Part shown: positions 7,682 to 18,884 of the stretch, piece by piece
How the letters are laid out: every line of letters starts with the position of its first letter
How positions within the stretch are numbered: position 1 is the stretch's first letter
Assembly (NCBI GenBank): GCA_021809525.1
Contig: JAKAYU010000013.1
Span: forward strand, 1-33,450
Direction of reading: 5' to 3'
Length of the DNA: 33,450 nt
Source: Pseudomonadota bacterium
Lineage (GTDB): Bacteria; Pseudomonadota; Gammaproteobacteria; Steroidobacterales; Steroidobacteraceae
The notes under the pieces: generated by a model
Told to the model about the DNA's origin: nothing
What the model saw: the letters and a program-made list of their open reading frames with translations, nothing else
Databases searched by the model: none
Position numbers and translations under genes: made by a program

Positions 7682-9754
7682 ATGAGATCGACGCTTCGCG
7701 GTGTCGGCGCGGCGGTGGTGCCGCTGCTCGGTCTGGTGCTGGCCGGGTGCGGTGGGGGTGGCGGGCCATCGGCGCCGGGCGGCGGGTCGGGTGTGACGAG
7801 TCTGACACTCGCGGTGGACCCTGCAAGTGTCAGTGTCATCGCCGGGGGCTCCGCGACATTCACGCTCGAGACGAGTCCCGCGGCCTACAGTCCTGTGACC
7901 GTGGCCTCGGTCAACCCACCGGCGGGTCTTCAGGTGGCAACCGAGGCCGGGGCGAGCGCGGGATCGGGCACGCAGACGGAAATTATTACTGCGGCGACCA
8001 CGACGGCAGCGGGGACGTATACGCTTGCCCTCGAGGGGAGCGAGCGCGGGCTTACCGGTACCGTCGAGGTGACCGTGCAAGTGCAGGCGGCCGCGAATGG
8101 AACGCTCCAGATTCAGGCATCACCGGGCGTGTTGTCACAGCCGGCGGGCGGGTCATCGACATTTGCGGTGGACGTCAGCCCGGCGGTATCGAGCCCGGTC
8201 ACGCTGAGCTTGGTGAATGCGCCAGCGGGCATGCAGGTGAGCACCAACGCCGGCTCAGTCGCGAATTCCGGAGCGCAGAATGTGACGGTCAGCACGACGA
8301 CTACGGTCGCAGTGGGTACGTACACGCTCGAACTCCAAGGCGACGGTTCCGGTCAGACGGCAACGACACCGTTGACGGTTCAGGTGCAGCCGGCCCTGCC
8401 GGCGTCGTTCGTGAAAATCGAGCAGGAGACCTTCAACTACTTCTGGAATACGACCAACCCCAGCAATGGACTCGCGCCCGATCACTATTCGACCGCCGAT
8501 GGACCCTCGCCCTACGCCAGCATTGCCGCGACCGGATTCGCACTCAGCGCCTACCCCATCGGTGTCGAGAATGGCTGGGTGTCGCACGCGCAAGCAGCGC
8601 AACGGGTACTGACGACGTTGGGTTTCCTTTACAACGCCCCACAGGGAACGGCAGCTAGCGGGGACAGCGGCGATCAAGGGTTCTTCTATCATTTTCTCAA
8701 CCTCGATACCGGCGTGCGCTATGGCACCAGTACGGGGCTGTCGTCGATGGACAATGCCCTGCTGATGGCTGGAGTGCTGTTCGCGGCCAGCTATTTCAAT
8801 GACGGCAGCAGCACCGATAATCAGATCCAGAGCCTCGCGAGCGCCGTCTTCGACCGCGTCGACTGGCTCTGGATGGCGCACAGCGACCCGCCGCTCATCA
8901 ATCTAGACTGGACCCCGGAAGCGGGGTTCTCACCGGACAGTTGGCAGGGCTACAACGAGGCGATGATTCTTTATATCGAGGCGCTGGGCTCCAAAACCTA
9001 CCCGCTGCCGGCGAGTGCCTGGAGTGCCTGGACGGCAACCTATCCGCAATTCTGGGGCAGCTATTATGGACGGGAACAGCTGAGTTTTGGACCGCTGTTC
9101 GGATCGCAGTATTCCGAGGCATGGATCGATTTCCGTGGCATTCAGGATGCCTTCATGCAAAGCAACGGCATCGACTACTTCATCAACAGCCGTCGCGCGA
9201 GCGAGTCGCAGCAAGCCTACGCTGAGGCCAATCCCGGCGGCTGGAGCGGCTATGGGGCCAACCTCTGGGGTCTCACGGCATGCGACGGTCCCGGCGTCTT
9301 CACGGTCACGGACGCCAACGGTCAGATGCGCGATTTCCAGGGTTACCATGCGCGCGGCGCGGGATTGGAGTATGCCTACGACGATGGCACCATCGCGCCC
9401 ACAGCCGCGCTCAGTTCGATTGTGTTCGCGCCCGCTATCGTCATTCCGACCCTCGAGGCGATACAAGCGCAGTACGGGAACTACATGCTCGGTCAATACG
9501 GCTTTCACGATGCCTTCAATCCCAGTTTCCAGGATACGGCAGTGACCCCCGCTTCCGGCAGCGTGGTAGCCGGCGTGGGCTGGTTCGACAATCAATATCT
9601 CGGCATCGATCAGGGTCCAATTCTGCTGATGCTCGAGAACTACCGCAGTGGCCTGGTGTGGAGCGTGATGCGTGCAAACACCGTCATCCGCGCCGGTCTG
9701 CAGCGTGCCGGGTTCACGGGCGGGTGGCTCTCGGGAGCCCCGGCCCTGCAGTAA
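7682..9754 (+). CDS. Lipoprotein with two Ig-like repeats and a C-terminal glycoamylase/GH144-like domain
   Basis: ORF 7622..9754; ATG at 7682 after a GGGGGGAGG RBS; lipobox LVLAGC then a Gly-rich linker; two similar ~95-aa repeats; C-terminal domain with WSGYGANLWGLTACDGP and WFDNQYLGIDQGPILLMLENYRSGLVW motifs of PF10091/COG5368. Confidence 0.85.
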   Translation: MRSTLRGVGAAVVPLLGLVLAGCGGGGGPSAPGGGSGVTSLTLAVDPASVSVIAGGSATFTLETSPAAYSPVTVASVNPPAGLQVATEAGASAGSGTQTEIITAATTTAAGTYTLALEGSERGLTGTVEVTVQVQAAANGTLQIQASPGVLSQPAGGSSTFAVDVSPAVSSPVTLSLVNAPAGMQVSTNAGSVANSGAQNVTVSTTTTVAVGTYTLELQGDGSGQTATTPLTVQVQPALPASFVKIEQETFNYFWNTTNPSNGLAPDHYSTADGPSPYASIAATGFALSAYPIGVENGWVSHAQAAQRVLTTLGFLYNAPQGTAASGDSGDQGFFYHFLNLDTGVRYGTSTGLSSMDNALLMAGVLFAASYFNDGSSTDNQIQSLASAVFDRVDWLWMAHSDPPLINLDWTPEAGFSPDSWQGYNEAMILYIEALGSKTYPLPASAWSAWTATYPQFWGSYYGREQLSFGPLFGSQYSEAWIDFRGIQDAFMQSNGIDYFINSRRASESQQAYAEANPGGWSGYGANLWGLTACDGPGVFTVTDANGQMRDFQGYHARGAGLEYAYDDGTIAPTAALSSIVFAPAIVIPTLEAIQAQYGNYMLGQYGFHDAFNPSFQDTAVTPASGSVVAGVGWFDNQYLGIDQGPILLMLENYRSGLVWSVMRANTVIRAGLQRAGFTGGWLSGAPALQ
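7796..8389 (+). repeat. Tandem Ig-like domain repeat (two copies) within the GH144-like gene
   Basis: Copy 1 (TSLTLAVDPASVSVIAGGSATFTLETSPAAYSPVTVASVNPPAGLQV...TVQVQ, ~7796-8086) and copy 2 (GTLQIQASPGVLSQPAGGSSTFAVDVSPAVSSPVTLSLVNAPAGMQV...TVQVQ, ~8099-8389) align visibly at protein level. Confidence 0.75.
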
Positions 9755-10174
9755 ACCCGGCGGGTGTTCGAGCTTCGGCCTGCAGATGCTGCCTCACCGT
9801 CGGTGCGGTTGCAGGATCGGCTGTGCCCCAGTGCCCGAACCGGTCTCGGCGCATCAGTGATTCTGTCGGCAGATTTCACGTTGCGCCGTTCGGGCACCGT
9901 GCGGAGCGGGAAAGACCCATCGGCGCGGCGGCTGAACGATTGCCGGCCGCTTCAGGGCGAGTGCCGTGGCGAAGGCTGTCTTGGGCGCATGAGAGCCCGG
10001 CGCCGGCGGCAGGGACCGGGATCCGGCGATTCGACCGCGTCCGCCGAGGGCCCGCCGGGAACGAGATCCTCGGTCATCGATCCACGGCGACGGGCGGACG
10101 CACTCCCGATCCGCCCGCAGGCGCTATGCTGTGTGCGTGAGCCGCGAATCCGCAGCGAACCCAGGGTGATCATC

Positions 10175-10765
10175 ATGCGAACTGTTGCACTGCTCGGCAT
10201 GAGCGCCGTTCTCGCCGTAATTACGGCGGTATCTTTGGCTGCCACCCCGACTCCCCGTCCGATGGCGCTCTGGCGGACGGTGCAGGTGTTGCGCACAGCC
10301 GACGCGCGGATGTTCGAGAGCGCGGCATATCAGCCGGGCTCGCGCGCCGTGGATGCCTACACCATCGATCTGGCCAACCCATCCGCCAACGATGCCATCC
10401 GCAAGGCCGGCGGTATCACAAACGTGCGGCGTTATCCCAACGGCGCGCTTCTCGTGAAGGAGAACTTCAACCTGCATCGGCGAGCGACCGGTGTCACGGC
10501 CATGCTCAAGCTTTCCGGCTATGATCCCGCCGACCGCAACTGGGTCATGGCCGCGTACACTCCTGCGGGCAAGGTCATCGCCTACGGCAAAGTCCCCGCC
10601 TGCATCGCCTGTCACGCGATGGTGTCGACACAGGACTTCGTGTTCGCACCGCCGCCGAAGCAGCTGCTGTCCGTTGCCATCTGGAAGGCGTTCTTCCCGA
10701 AGCAGACTATTACATCTGCCTATGAGCAGCTGCTGCGCTGGCATCCCGCTGCCGTCGTGAGGTAG
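10175..10765 (+). CDS. Cytochrome P460-like periplasmic haem protein
   Basis: ORF 9764..10765; ATG at 10175 gives a signal peptide (MRTVALLGMSAVLAVITAVSLAA); one c-type haem motif CIACH near the C-terminus; P460-style segments (GALLVKENF, WVMAAYTPAGK). Confidence 0.75.
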   Translation: MRTVALLGMSAVLAVITAVSLAATPTPRPMALWRTVQVLRTADARMFESAAYQPGSRAVDAYTIDLANPSANDAIRKAGGITNVRRYPNGALLVKENFNLHRRATGVTAMLKLSGYDPADRNWVMAAYTPAGKVIAYGKVPACIACHAMVSTQDFVFAPPPKQLLSVAIWKAFFPKQTITSAYEQLLRWHPAAVVR

Positions 10766-10887
10766 GCACGCCTCGCACGGACCGCGCCCCGCTCCACTCA
10801 CGGGGTCGCCCGATGTCAGGTGGAGCCGTCTCCGTACAAGAAGTATGGACCGCAGTCCGGGTCAGCCTGAACGCCTCAGTGGCCGGA

Positions 10888-12183
10888 TCAGCCGCGTCGT
10901 TCGCGAGCGATAGCGCGGTGGCCGATGTCCCGCCGGTACTGCATGTCAGGCCAATGGATCGCCCCGACCAGCGCGTACGCGGTCTCGGCAGCCGTGGAAA
11001 CGGACTCACCGAGTCCTACTGCGCACAGCACCCGTCCGCCGTCGGTGAGAACCCGGCCGCCCTCCAGGCGCGTGCCGGCATGGAACACCTTGCCGCGCCC
11101 GGCGGCGAGCGCGGCCGCCTGCTCGAGCCCCTCGATGCGATCGCCCTTGCGCACCGTGTCAGGATATCCGCGCGCGGCGAGTACCACGCCGAGCGCGGCT
11201 CTGAGGTCCCATTGCGCGCTCACCGTATCGAGGCGGCCCGCGAGCGCCGCCTCGCACAGCACCGCCAAGTCCGAGCGCAGCCGGCTCAACACCGGCTGAG
11301 TTTCCGGGTCGCCGAGACGGCAGTTGAATTCGAGTACGTTCGGCGTGCCGTCCTCGGCGACCATCAGCCCGGCGTAGAGAAAACCCGTGTAGGGCGTGCC
11401 GTCGGCCGCGAGTCCGGCGATCGTGGGCTCGATGACCTCCCGCATGATGCGCGCGTGCAGCTCGGGCGTGACGCGCGGCGCCGGCGAGTACGCGCCCATG
11501 CCTCCGGTATTCGGGCCCCGGTCGCCGTCGTCGCGGCGCTTGTGATCCTGCGAAGTGGCGAGCGGCAGCACGTGCGCGCCGTCGGCCATGACGATGAAGC
11601 TGACTTCCTCGCCGCGCAGAAACTCCTCGACCACCACTTGCTCGCCAGCGTGGCCGAACCGGCCGGCGAACATCTCGCCGACCGCCGCGCGCGCCTCCTC
11701 GAGCGTCTCGGCGATGATCACGCCCTTGCCGGCGGCAAGCCCGCTCGCCTTGATCACGAGCGGCAGCGGCTGACGCTCGAGCCAGGATGGATCGTAGTCC
11801 TCGCGTGTGAAGGTGCGGGAGCGGGCCGTGGGAATGCCGTGGCGCTCGAGAAAGTCCTTGGTGAAGGCCTTGGAGCCCTCCAGGCGCGCAGCCTGCCGGC
11901 GCGGGCCGAAGCAGGCGAGGCCGGCTGCCTCGAAGGCGTCGACCACACCGGCCACGAGCGGCCCCTCGGGCCCGACGATGGTGAGCTGCACACCCTCGCG
12001 CCGGGCGAGATCGACGAGCGCCGGGATGTCCTCAGCGCCGACGGGCACGTTGCGGCACTTCGGCTCGAGGGCTGTGCCGGCGTTGCCGGGCGCGACCAGT
12101 ACTTCCTGCACGCGCGCGGAGGCGGCGCATCTCCAGGCGAGCGCGTGTTCCCGGCCACCCGCGCCGATGACGAGGACCTTCAT
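10888..12183 (-). CDS. purD: Phosphoribosylamine--glycine ligase
   Basis: [18 protein letters not shown]... [14 protein letters not shown]... [20 protein letters not shown]-grasp GARS. Confidence 0.97.
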   Translation of the reverse strand: MKVLVIGAGGREHALAWRCAASARVQEVLVAPGNAGTALEPKCRNVPVGAEDIPALVDLARREGVQLTIVGPEGPLVAGVVDAFEAAGLACFGPRRQAARLEGSKAFTKDFLERHGIPTARSRTFTREDYDPSWLERQPLPLVIKASGLAAGKGVIIAETLEEARAAVGEMFAGRFGHAGEQVVVEEFLRGEEVSFIVMADGAHVLPLATSQDHKRRDDGDRGPNTGGMGAYSPAPRVTPELHARIMREVIEPTIAGLAADGTPYTGFLYAGLMVAEDGTPNVLEFNCRLGDPETQPVLSRLRSDLAVLCEAALAGRLDTVSAQWDLRAALGVVLAARGYPDTVRKGDRIEGLEQAAALAAGRGKVFHAGTRLEGGRVLTDGGRVLCAVGLGESVSTAAETAYALVGAIHWPDMQYRRDIGHRAIARERRG

Positions 12184-12190
12184 CGGTGCG

Positions 12191-13759
<1,569 letters not shown>

Positions 13760-13765
13760 AACACG

Positions 13766-14056
13766 TCAGTTGGTCAGGCCGAACTGCTTGAGCTTCTTGC
13801 GCAGCGTGCCGCGGTTGATGCCGAGGATGTCCGCCGCGCGGCTCTGGTTGCCCGCGACGTAGTCGAGCACCACGCGGAAAAGCGGCTCCTCGACCTCGCG
13901 CAGCACCAGGCTGTACAGGTCCGCCGGATGCGAGCCGTTCAGATGCGTGAAATAGTCGCTGAGCGCCCGTTCGGCATGACTGCGCAGCGGCAGTTCGTGA
14001 CCATTGATGCGGATGCCCCCATCACGCCACTGCTCGTTCTTTTTTTTTGCTGTCAT
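13766..14056 (-). CDS. fis: Fis family DNA-binding protein
   Basis: C-terminal HTH GNQSRAADILGINRGTLRKKLKQFGL; located directly after dusB, as in other gammaproteobacteria. Confidence 0.95.
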   Translation of the reverse strand: MTAKKKNEQWRDGGIRINGHELPLRSHAERALSDYFTHLNGSHPADLYSLVLREVEEPLFRVVLDYVAGNQSRAADILGINRGTLRKKLKQFGLTN

Positions 14057-15069
14057 GTGAAATTCTCGAGTGAATCCGGTTCGTCAGGCCGCGCGCGCTC
14101 CGCTGCCCACGCGTCGAAGTGCCGGCGTGCGCGCGCGAACTGCTCGTCCGCGTCCATCGCCGCCATAAGATCCAGACGGATCGGCTCCGGATCGGAAAGC
14201 CATCGTTCGCAATACCAGCCTATGTGCTTGCGAGCGATGCGCACGCCAGTCTCCGCGCCGTAAAAACCGTACAGGGAGTCGAGGTGAGCGAGGATGATAT
14301 CACGCACCTCGCCGCGCGACAGCAGTGGACTCGCACGCGCATCGAGATATGCATCGACAGCACCGAAGATCCACGGCTCGCCGAAGCTCGCGCGTCCGAT
14401 CATGACACCGTCGGCCCCAGTGAAATCAATCACTTTGCGCGCATCCCGCGGGCTGCGTATGTCGCCGTTGGCAAACACCGCAATGCGCACGGCGGACTTG
14501 ATTTCGCGGATGGTTTGGTATTCGGCCTCGCCCTGGTAGAAATCCGCGCGCGTGCGGCCGTGGACGGCGAGCGCTTGAATCCCGTTGCGCTCGGCGATGC
14601 GCGCGATCGCGAGGCCGTTGCGGTGCGCGTGATCCCATCCGGTGCGGATCTTCAGGGTGACCGGCACATCCACCGCGCGCACCACGGCGGCGAGGATGCG
14701 CTCGATGAGCCCCTCATCGCGCAGCAGTGCCGAGCCGCAGAGCTTTCCACACACCTTCTTCGCCGGGCAGCCCATGTTCAGGTCGATGATCTGTGCGCCG
14801 CGATCCACGCTCAGGCGGGCCGCCTGCGCCAGCACCTGTGGCTCGGCGCCCGCGAGCTGCACGACGCGAGGCTCGGGCTCGCCGGTGTGATCGAGGCGGC
14901 GGCGCGATTTCGCCGTATGCCACAGCCGCGCATCCGAGGTGAGCATTTCCGATGCGGCGAGGCCCGCGCCCAGGCGGCGGCAGAGGATGCGGAACGGCCG
15001 GTCCGTCACACCCGCCATGGGCGCGAGCACTGCTCGCGAGGGCAGTGTGTACGGTCCGATGCGCAGCAT
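14053..15069 (-). CDS. dusB: tRNA-dihydrouridine synthase
   Basis: MLRIGPYTLPSRAVLAPMAGVTDRPFR... DLNMGCPAKKVCGKLCGSALLRD... VHGRTRADFYQGEA... NGDIRSPRDA; start at 15069 within ORF 14053..15093. Confidence 0.95.
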   Translation of the reverse strand: MLRIGPYTLPSRAVLAPMAGVTDRPFRILCRRLGAGLAASEMLTSDARLWHTAKSRRRLDHTGEPEPRVVQLAGAEPQVLAQAARLSVDRGAQIIDLNMGCPAKKVCGKLCGSALLRDEGLIERILAAVVRAVDVPVTLKIRTGWDHAHRNGLAIARIAERNGIQALAVHGRTRADFYQGEAEYQTIREIKSAVRIAVFANGDIRSPRDARKVIDFTGADGVMIGRASFGEPWIFGAVDAYLDARASPLLSRGEVRDIILAHLDSLYGFYGAETGVRIARKHIGWYCERWLSDPEPIRLDLMAAMDADEQFARARRHFDAWAAERARPDEPDSLENFT

Positions 15070-16061
15070 CAGCGCGGTGGCCCGTGCGCGCACACCACGT
15101 CGGCGCCTTCGCGCAGACAGGCGTCGATCTCGAACCCAACGGCGTGGGGCCCGGGGTTGACGAACGCCACGGTCGCATCGATGCGACCGCCCGCCGGTAG
15201 CATCGCGGAGGTCGAGGTCGCGTTCGCCAGGTAGTCGCGCGGCGGCACGTCGCGCGCGGCAATCGTTCGTCCGTAGCGGTCCTGCAGCGTCACACGCAGC
15301 AGCGGCAGGGGCAGCGGCCAGCGCCCGCGATTGGCGATGCTCGCCCGCACCGTGATCTGGTGAGGATCCTGGCCGCTCACGGTGGCCCCGAGCTGGCGGG
15401 CTTCGTAGGCGCGCACGTTCCAGAGCGGCACGACGGGAATGCCGAGCGCGCCGTAGAAGGCGCGCACCGTTCGCCCCACGGATGGCAGCGTGGCGAGCGT
15501 GCCCCGATAGTGGTTGATGAGCTGGCCGGCGAGCACCAGCAGCAGAACGAAGGCGCCGAGCAGCCAGCGACCGGTGTGTGGCTCATACGCCGGCTCGAGC
15601 TCAAATTCCGCCGGCCCCGGGGCTGGCTTCTGCGCAGGCAGTGGCGCATCGTGCAGGGCGGGCTCCGGGGCGGCAGCGGCCGGCCCAAGCGCCGCCGCAG
15701 GCTCTTGCGCGCCGATGGCTGCGGGCTCTTGTTCTTGTGGCTGGCGCTCCTGCGCAGCCGCCTCCGGCTCGAACCAGACGTCCTCCGCCGTCTGCGGCTC
15801 CTGGCCCATCGGCTCGGGCGCGGCGTGTTCCGCCTCGCCCTGCATCGGTCCGCTCGGCATTGCCGGCGGCTCGGGCGCCGCCATGCTGCGCGGTGCCGGT
15901 GCGGACGGCGCCGAGGGGGTCTCGGGGGGGCTCTCCGAGAGCGACTCGAGCGCATTAAAGACGCTGCGGCAGCGGCCGCAGCGCACGTGTCCCTGCGCCG
16001 CGCGCAGATCCCCGGCCGTCACGACCAGCATCAGGCCGCATTTCGGGCAGACGGTATACAT
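15069..16061 (-). CDS. DUF3426 zinc-ribbon membrane protein
   Basis: N-terminal zinc ribbon MYTVCPKCGLMLVV...VRCGRCRSVFNA (MJ0042-type), long Pro/Ala/Glu/Gln-rich linker, one TM (WLLGAFVLLLVLAGQLI), C-terminal DUF3426-like domain. Confidence 0.88.
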   Translation of the reverse strand: MYTVCPKCGLMLVVTAGDLRAAQGHVRCGRCRSVFNALESLSESPPETPSAPSAPAPRSMAAPEPPAMPSGPMQGEAEHAAPEPMGQEPQTAEDVWFEPEAAAQERQPQEQEPAAIGAQEPAAALGPAAAAPEPALHDAPLPAQKPAPGPAEFELEPAYEPHTGRWLLGAFVLLLVLAGQLINHYRGTLATLPSVGRTVRAFYGALGIPVVPLWNVRAYEARQLGATVSGQDPHQITVRASIANRGRWPLPLPLLRVTLQDRYGRTIAARDVPPRDYLANATSTSAMLPAGGRIDATVAFVNPGPHAVGFEIDACLREGADVVCAHGPPR

Positions 16062-16967
16062 TCAGGCCTGCGCTAGCGGGTCGGGAGCCGCAGTGCGCCG
16101 GCCGGCAAGGGCGATCCATCCCTCGCGCGAGCCGAACGGGCACAGCTCGAACCAGGGCGCGTATGCCGCGCACACCTGCGGCGCGTCGTGCTCGAGCAGT
16201 CCGGAGAGCAGGATCGATCCGTGTGGCGCGAGCAGTGCGGCGAAGCGCGGCGCGAGCGCCACGAGCGGCGCACACAGGATATTGGCCATCAGCAGCCCTA
16301 CGGGTGCGCTTAGCGCATCCGCCGAGTCGCACGGGCGGATCCGCTGCGCCAGCGCATTCGCCTCGGCGTTATCACGCGTCGCGAGCAGCGCTTGGGGGTC
16401 GATGTCGAAGCACTGCACGCCAGATGCCCCGAGCCGGGCCGCAGCGAGCGCCAGAACGCCGGAGCCGCACCCATAGTCGATCACCTCGCGCTCAAGCGGC
16501 GGGTGCGCGTCGAGCCACTCCAGGCACAGCGCGGTGGTCGGATGCGTCCCGGTGCCGAAGGCGAGGCCCGGGTCGAGCCGCACCACCGCGGCATCCGGGT
16601 CCTCGACCTGCTCGTGATGCGGGCAGATCCACAGCCGCACGCCGAAGCGCATGGCGTGAAAGTCGCGCAGCCACTCGCGCTCCCAGGCCCGGTCGGCCAG
16701 GTGCTGCACCTGCAGCCGCTCCGGCGGGACGCCGAGCGCGCTGCTCAGGGCGCGCACGGTGTCGGCCTGGGGCGCATCGGGCGCGAACAGCGCCTGCAGC
16801 CGGGTCACCGGCCACAGGCGCAACTCCCCCGGCGCCGGCTCGAGCACCGGCTCGTCACGCGCATCAGCGAAGGTGATCGCGCTCGCGCCGCACGCGAGGC
16901 AGGCCTCCTCGGCCTGTTCCGCCGGCAGGCCGAGTAGCTCGAAGCTGATCTGCAGAAACTCGCTCAT
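16062..16967 (-). CDS. prmA: Ribosomal protein L11 methyltransferase
   Basis: DPGLAFGTGTHPTTALCLEWLD... VIDYGCGSGVLALAAARLGA... LLMANILCAPLVAL. Confidence 0.95.
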   Translation of the reverse strand: MSEFLQISFELLGLPAEQAEEACLACGASAITFADARDEPVLEPAPGELRLWPVTRLQALFAPDAPQADTVRALSSALGVPPERLQVQHLADRAWEREWLRDFHAMRFGVRLWICPHHEQVEDPDAAVVRLDPGLAFGTGTHPTTALCLEWLDAHPPLEREVIDYGCGSGVLALAAARLGASGVQCFDIDPQALLATRDNAEANALAQRIRPCDSADALSAPVGLLMANILCAPLVALAPRFAALLAPHGSILLSGLLEHDAPQVCAAYAPWFELCPFGSREGWIALAGRRTAAPDPLAQA

Positions 16968-17027
16968 GCGTGCTGCGCAGGCGGGCCGTCCCTCATACGC
17001 TGCGGCGGCCCGGGGGCGGCGGGCGGG

Positions 17028-18371
17028 TCATTTCAGGCCGAGCCGCCGTTCCAGATAGTGGATATCGGTGCCGCCCTTCTGGAAGGTCGCATGATTGCAG
17101 ATCTCCTGGTGCAGCGGAATGTTCGTCTTGATGCCCTCGATCACCATCTCGGCGAGCGCGTTGCGCATGCGGGCGATCGCCGCTTCGCGCGTCTCGCCGT
17201 GCGTGATCAGCTTGCCGATCAGCGAGTCGTAGTTCGGTGGGACGTTGTAGCCCGAATACACGTGACTGTCGACCCGCACGCCGGGGCCGCCCGGAGCGTG
17301 CCAGAGTCGGATCGGTCCCGGCGAGGGCATGAATGTCTTGGCGTCCTCGGCGTTGATCCGGCACTCGATGGCATGTCCGCGGATCTGGATGTCGCTCTGG
17401 GCGTAGGGCAGGCGCTCCCCGGCGGCGATCAGCAGCTGCGTCTTGACCAGATCGATGCCGGTGATCAGCTCGGTGACCGGGTGCTCGACCTGGATGCGGG
17501 TGTTCATCTCGATAAAGTAGAACTCCCCGTCCTGGTAGAGGAACTCGAGCGTTCCGGCGCTGCGGTAGCCGACCGCCAGGCACGCCTCCACGCAGCGATC
17601 GCCCATGATGCGCCGCTGCTTGGGCGTGATGCCCGGCGCCGGCGCCTCTTCCAGCACCTTCTGATGGCGCCGCTGCATGGAGCAGTCGCGCTCGCCGAGG
17701 TGGATCACGTTGCCGTGATGGTCGGCGAGCACCTGGAACTCGATGTGCCGCGGCCGCTCCAGGAACTTCTCCATGTAGACCTGGTCGTTGCCGAAGGCCG
17801 CCTGGGCTTCGCTGCGCGTCACGCCGATGGAATTCAGCAGCGAGGCATCGCTGTGCACCACGCGCATGCCGCGTCCGCCACCACCGCCGGAGGCCTTGAT
17901 GATGACCGGATAGCCGATGTCGCGGGCGATGCGGAAGTTCTCCTCCGGATCGTCTCCGAGCGGACCGTCCGATCCGGGTACGCACGGCACCCCGTGGCCC
18001 TTCATCACGCGGATCGCCGAGACCTTGTCGCCCATGGTGCGGATGGTCTCGGCCTTCGGCCCGACGAACACGAAACCGCTGTTTTCCACCCGCTCGGCGA
18101 AATCGGCATTCTCGGAGAGAAAGCCGTAGCCGGGATGGATGGCCACCGCGTCGGTGACCTCCGCGGCGCTGATGATCGCCGGCATGTTCAGATAGCTCGC
18201 CGTCGAGGGCGGCGGTCCGATGCACACCGACTCATCGGCGAGCAGCACGTGCTTGAGGCTGTAATCGGCGGTGGAATGCACGGCGACGGTCTTGATGCCG
18301 AGCTCGCGGCAGGCCCTGAGGATGCGCAGAGCGATTTCACCACGGTTGGCGATAAGAACCTTTTCCAACAT
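17028..18371 (-). CDS. accC: Acetyl-CoA carboxylase biotin carboxylase subunit
   Basis: [36 protein letters not shown]... [14 protein letters not shown]... [14 protein letters not shown]; start at 18371 inside ORF 17028..18509. Confidence 0.97.
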   Translation of the reverse strand: MLEKVLIANRGEIALRILRACRELGIKTVAVHSTADYSLKHVLLADESVCIGPPPSTASYLNMPAIISAAEVTDAVAIHPGYGFLSENADFAERVENSGFVFVGPKAETIRTMGDKVSAIRVMKGHGVPCVPGSDGPLGDDPEENFRIARDIGYPVIIKASGGGGGRGMRVVHSDASLLNSIGVTRSEAQAAFGNDQVYMEKFLERPRHIEFQVLADHHGNVIHLGERDCSMQRRHQKVLEEAPAPGITPKQRRIMGDRCVEACLAVGYRSAGTLEFLYQDGEFYFIEMNTRIQVEHPVTELITGIDLVKTQLLIAAGERLPYAQSDIQIRGHAIECRINAEDAKTFMPSPGPIRLWHAPGGPGVRVDSHVYSGYNVPPNYDSLIGKLITHGETREAAIARMRNALAEMVIEGIKTNIPLHQEICNHATFQKGGTDIHYLERRLGLK

Positions 18372-18382
18372 GGCCGGGGCGC

Positions 18383-18832
18383 TTATTCGATGACGAACAG
18401 CGGCTGGCCGTACTCGACCGGATCGCCGTTGCGCGCCATGATCGAGGTGACCCGCCCGGCCCGATCCGCTTCGATCTGATTCATCATCTTCATCGCCTCG
18501 ATGATGCACAGCACCTGGCCGACCTTGATCTCATCACCGATATCCACGAACGGCTTCGCGCCCGGCGTCGGCGCGGCGTAGAAGGTCCCCACCATCGGCG
18601 CGGTGACCACGTGCTCATTGGGCCGCGGCTTGGCGGCCTCCACCGCAGCCGCAGCAGCGGGCGCCGCTTCGGCCGGGACTGCGGCGGCGATCTGCGGCAT
18701 GGCGTGCACCACCGCATTGCCCGTCGGCATGCGGCTGATGCGCACCGCTTCCTCGCCTTCCTTGATCTCGATTTCGGCGATGCCGGATTCCTCCAGCAAT
18801 TCGATCAATTTTTTGATTTTGCGGATGTCCAT
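18383..18832 (-). CDS. accB: Acetyl-CoA carboxylase biotin carboxyl carrier protein
   Basis: [34 protein letters not shown]... biotinylation motif [14 protein letters not shown]; start at 18832. Confidence 0.97.
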   Translation of the reverse strand: MDIRKIKKLIELLEESGIAEIEIKEGEEAVRISRMPTGNAVVHAMPQIAAAVPAEAAPAAAAAVEAAKPRPNEHVVTAPMVGTFYAAPTPGAKPFVDIGDEIKVGQVLCIIEAMKMMNQIEADRAGRVTSIMARNGDPVEYGQPLFVIE

Positions 18833-18884
18833 GTGGGAAAGCCCCCTTGCGTCATGGGACGGTGAGCAGCGGATTGCCTCGGAA

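Noticed and set aside
6326-8080. 584-aa minus-strand ORF opposite the permease/ATPase genes
   Set aside because: Antisense shadow spanning several real genes; low-complexity composition.
9764-10174. N-terminal extension of the P460-like ORF and overlapping frame 9280..10140
   Set aside because: Arg/Pro-rich, no motifs; a signal peptide begins cleanly at the ATG at 10175, so this is treated as noncoding leader.
17058-18479. 473-aa plus-strand ORF opposite accC
   Set aside because: Antisense shadow of a highly conserved gene.
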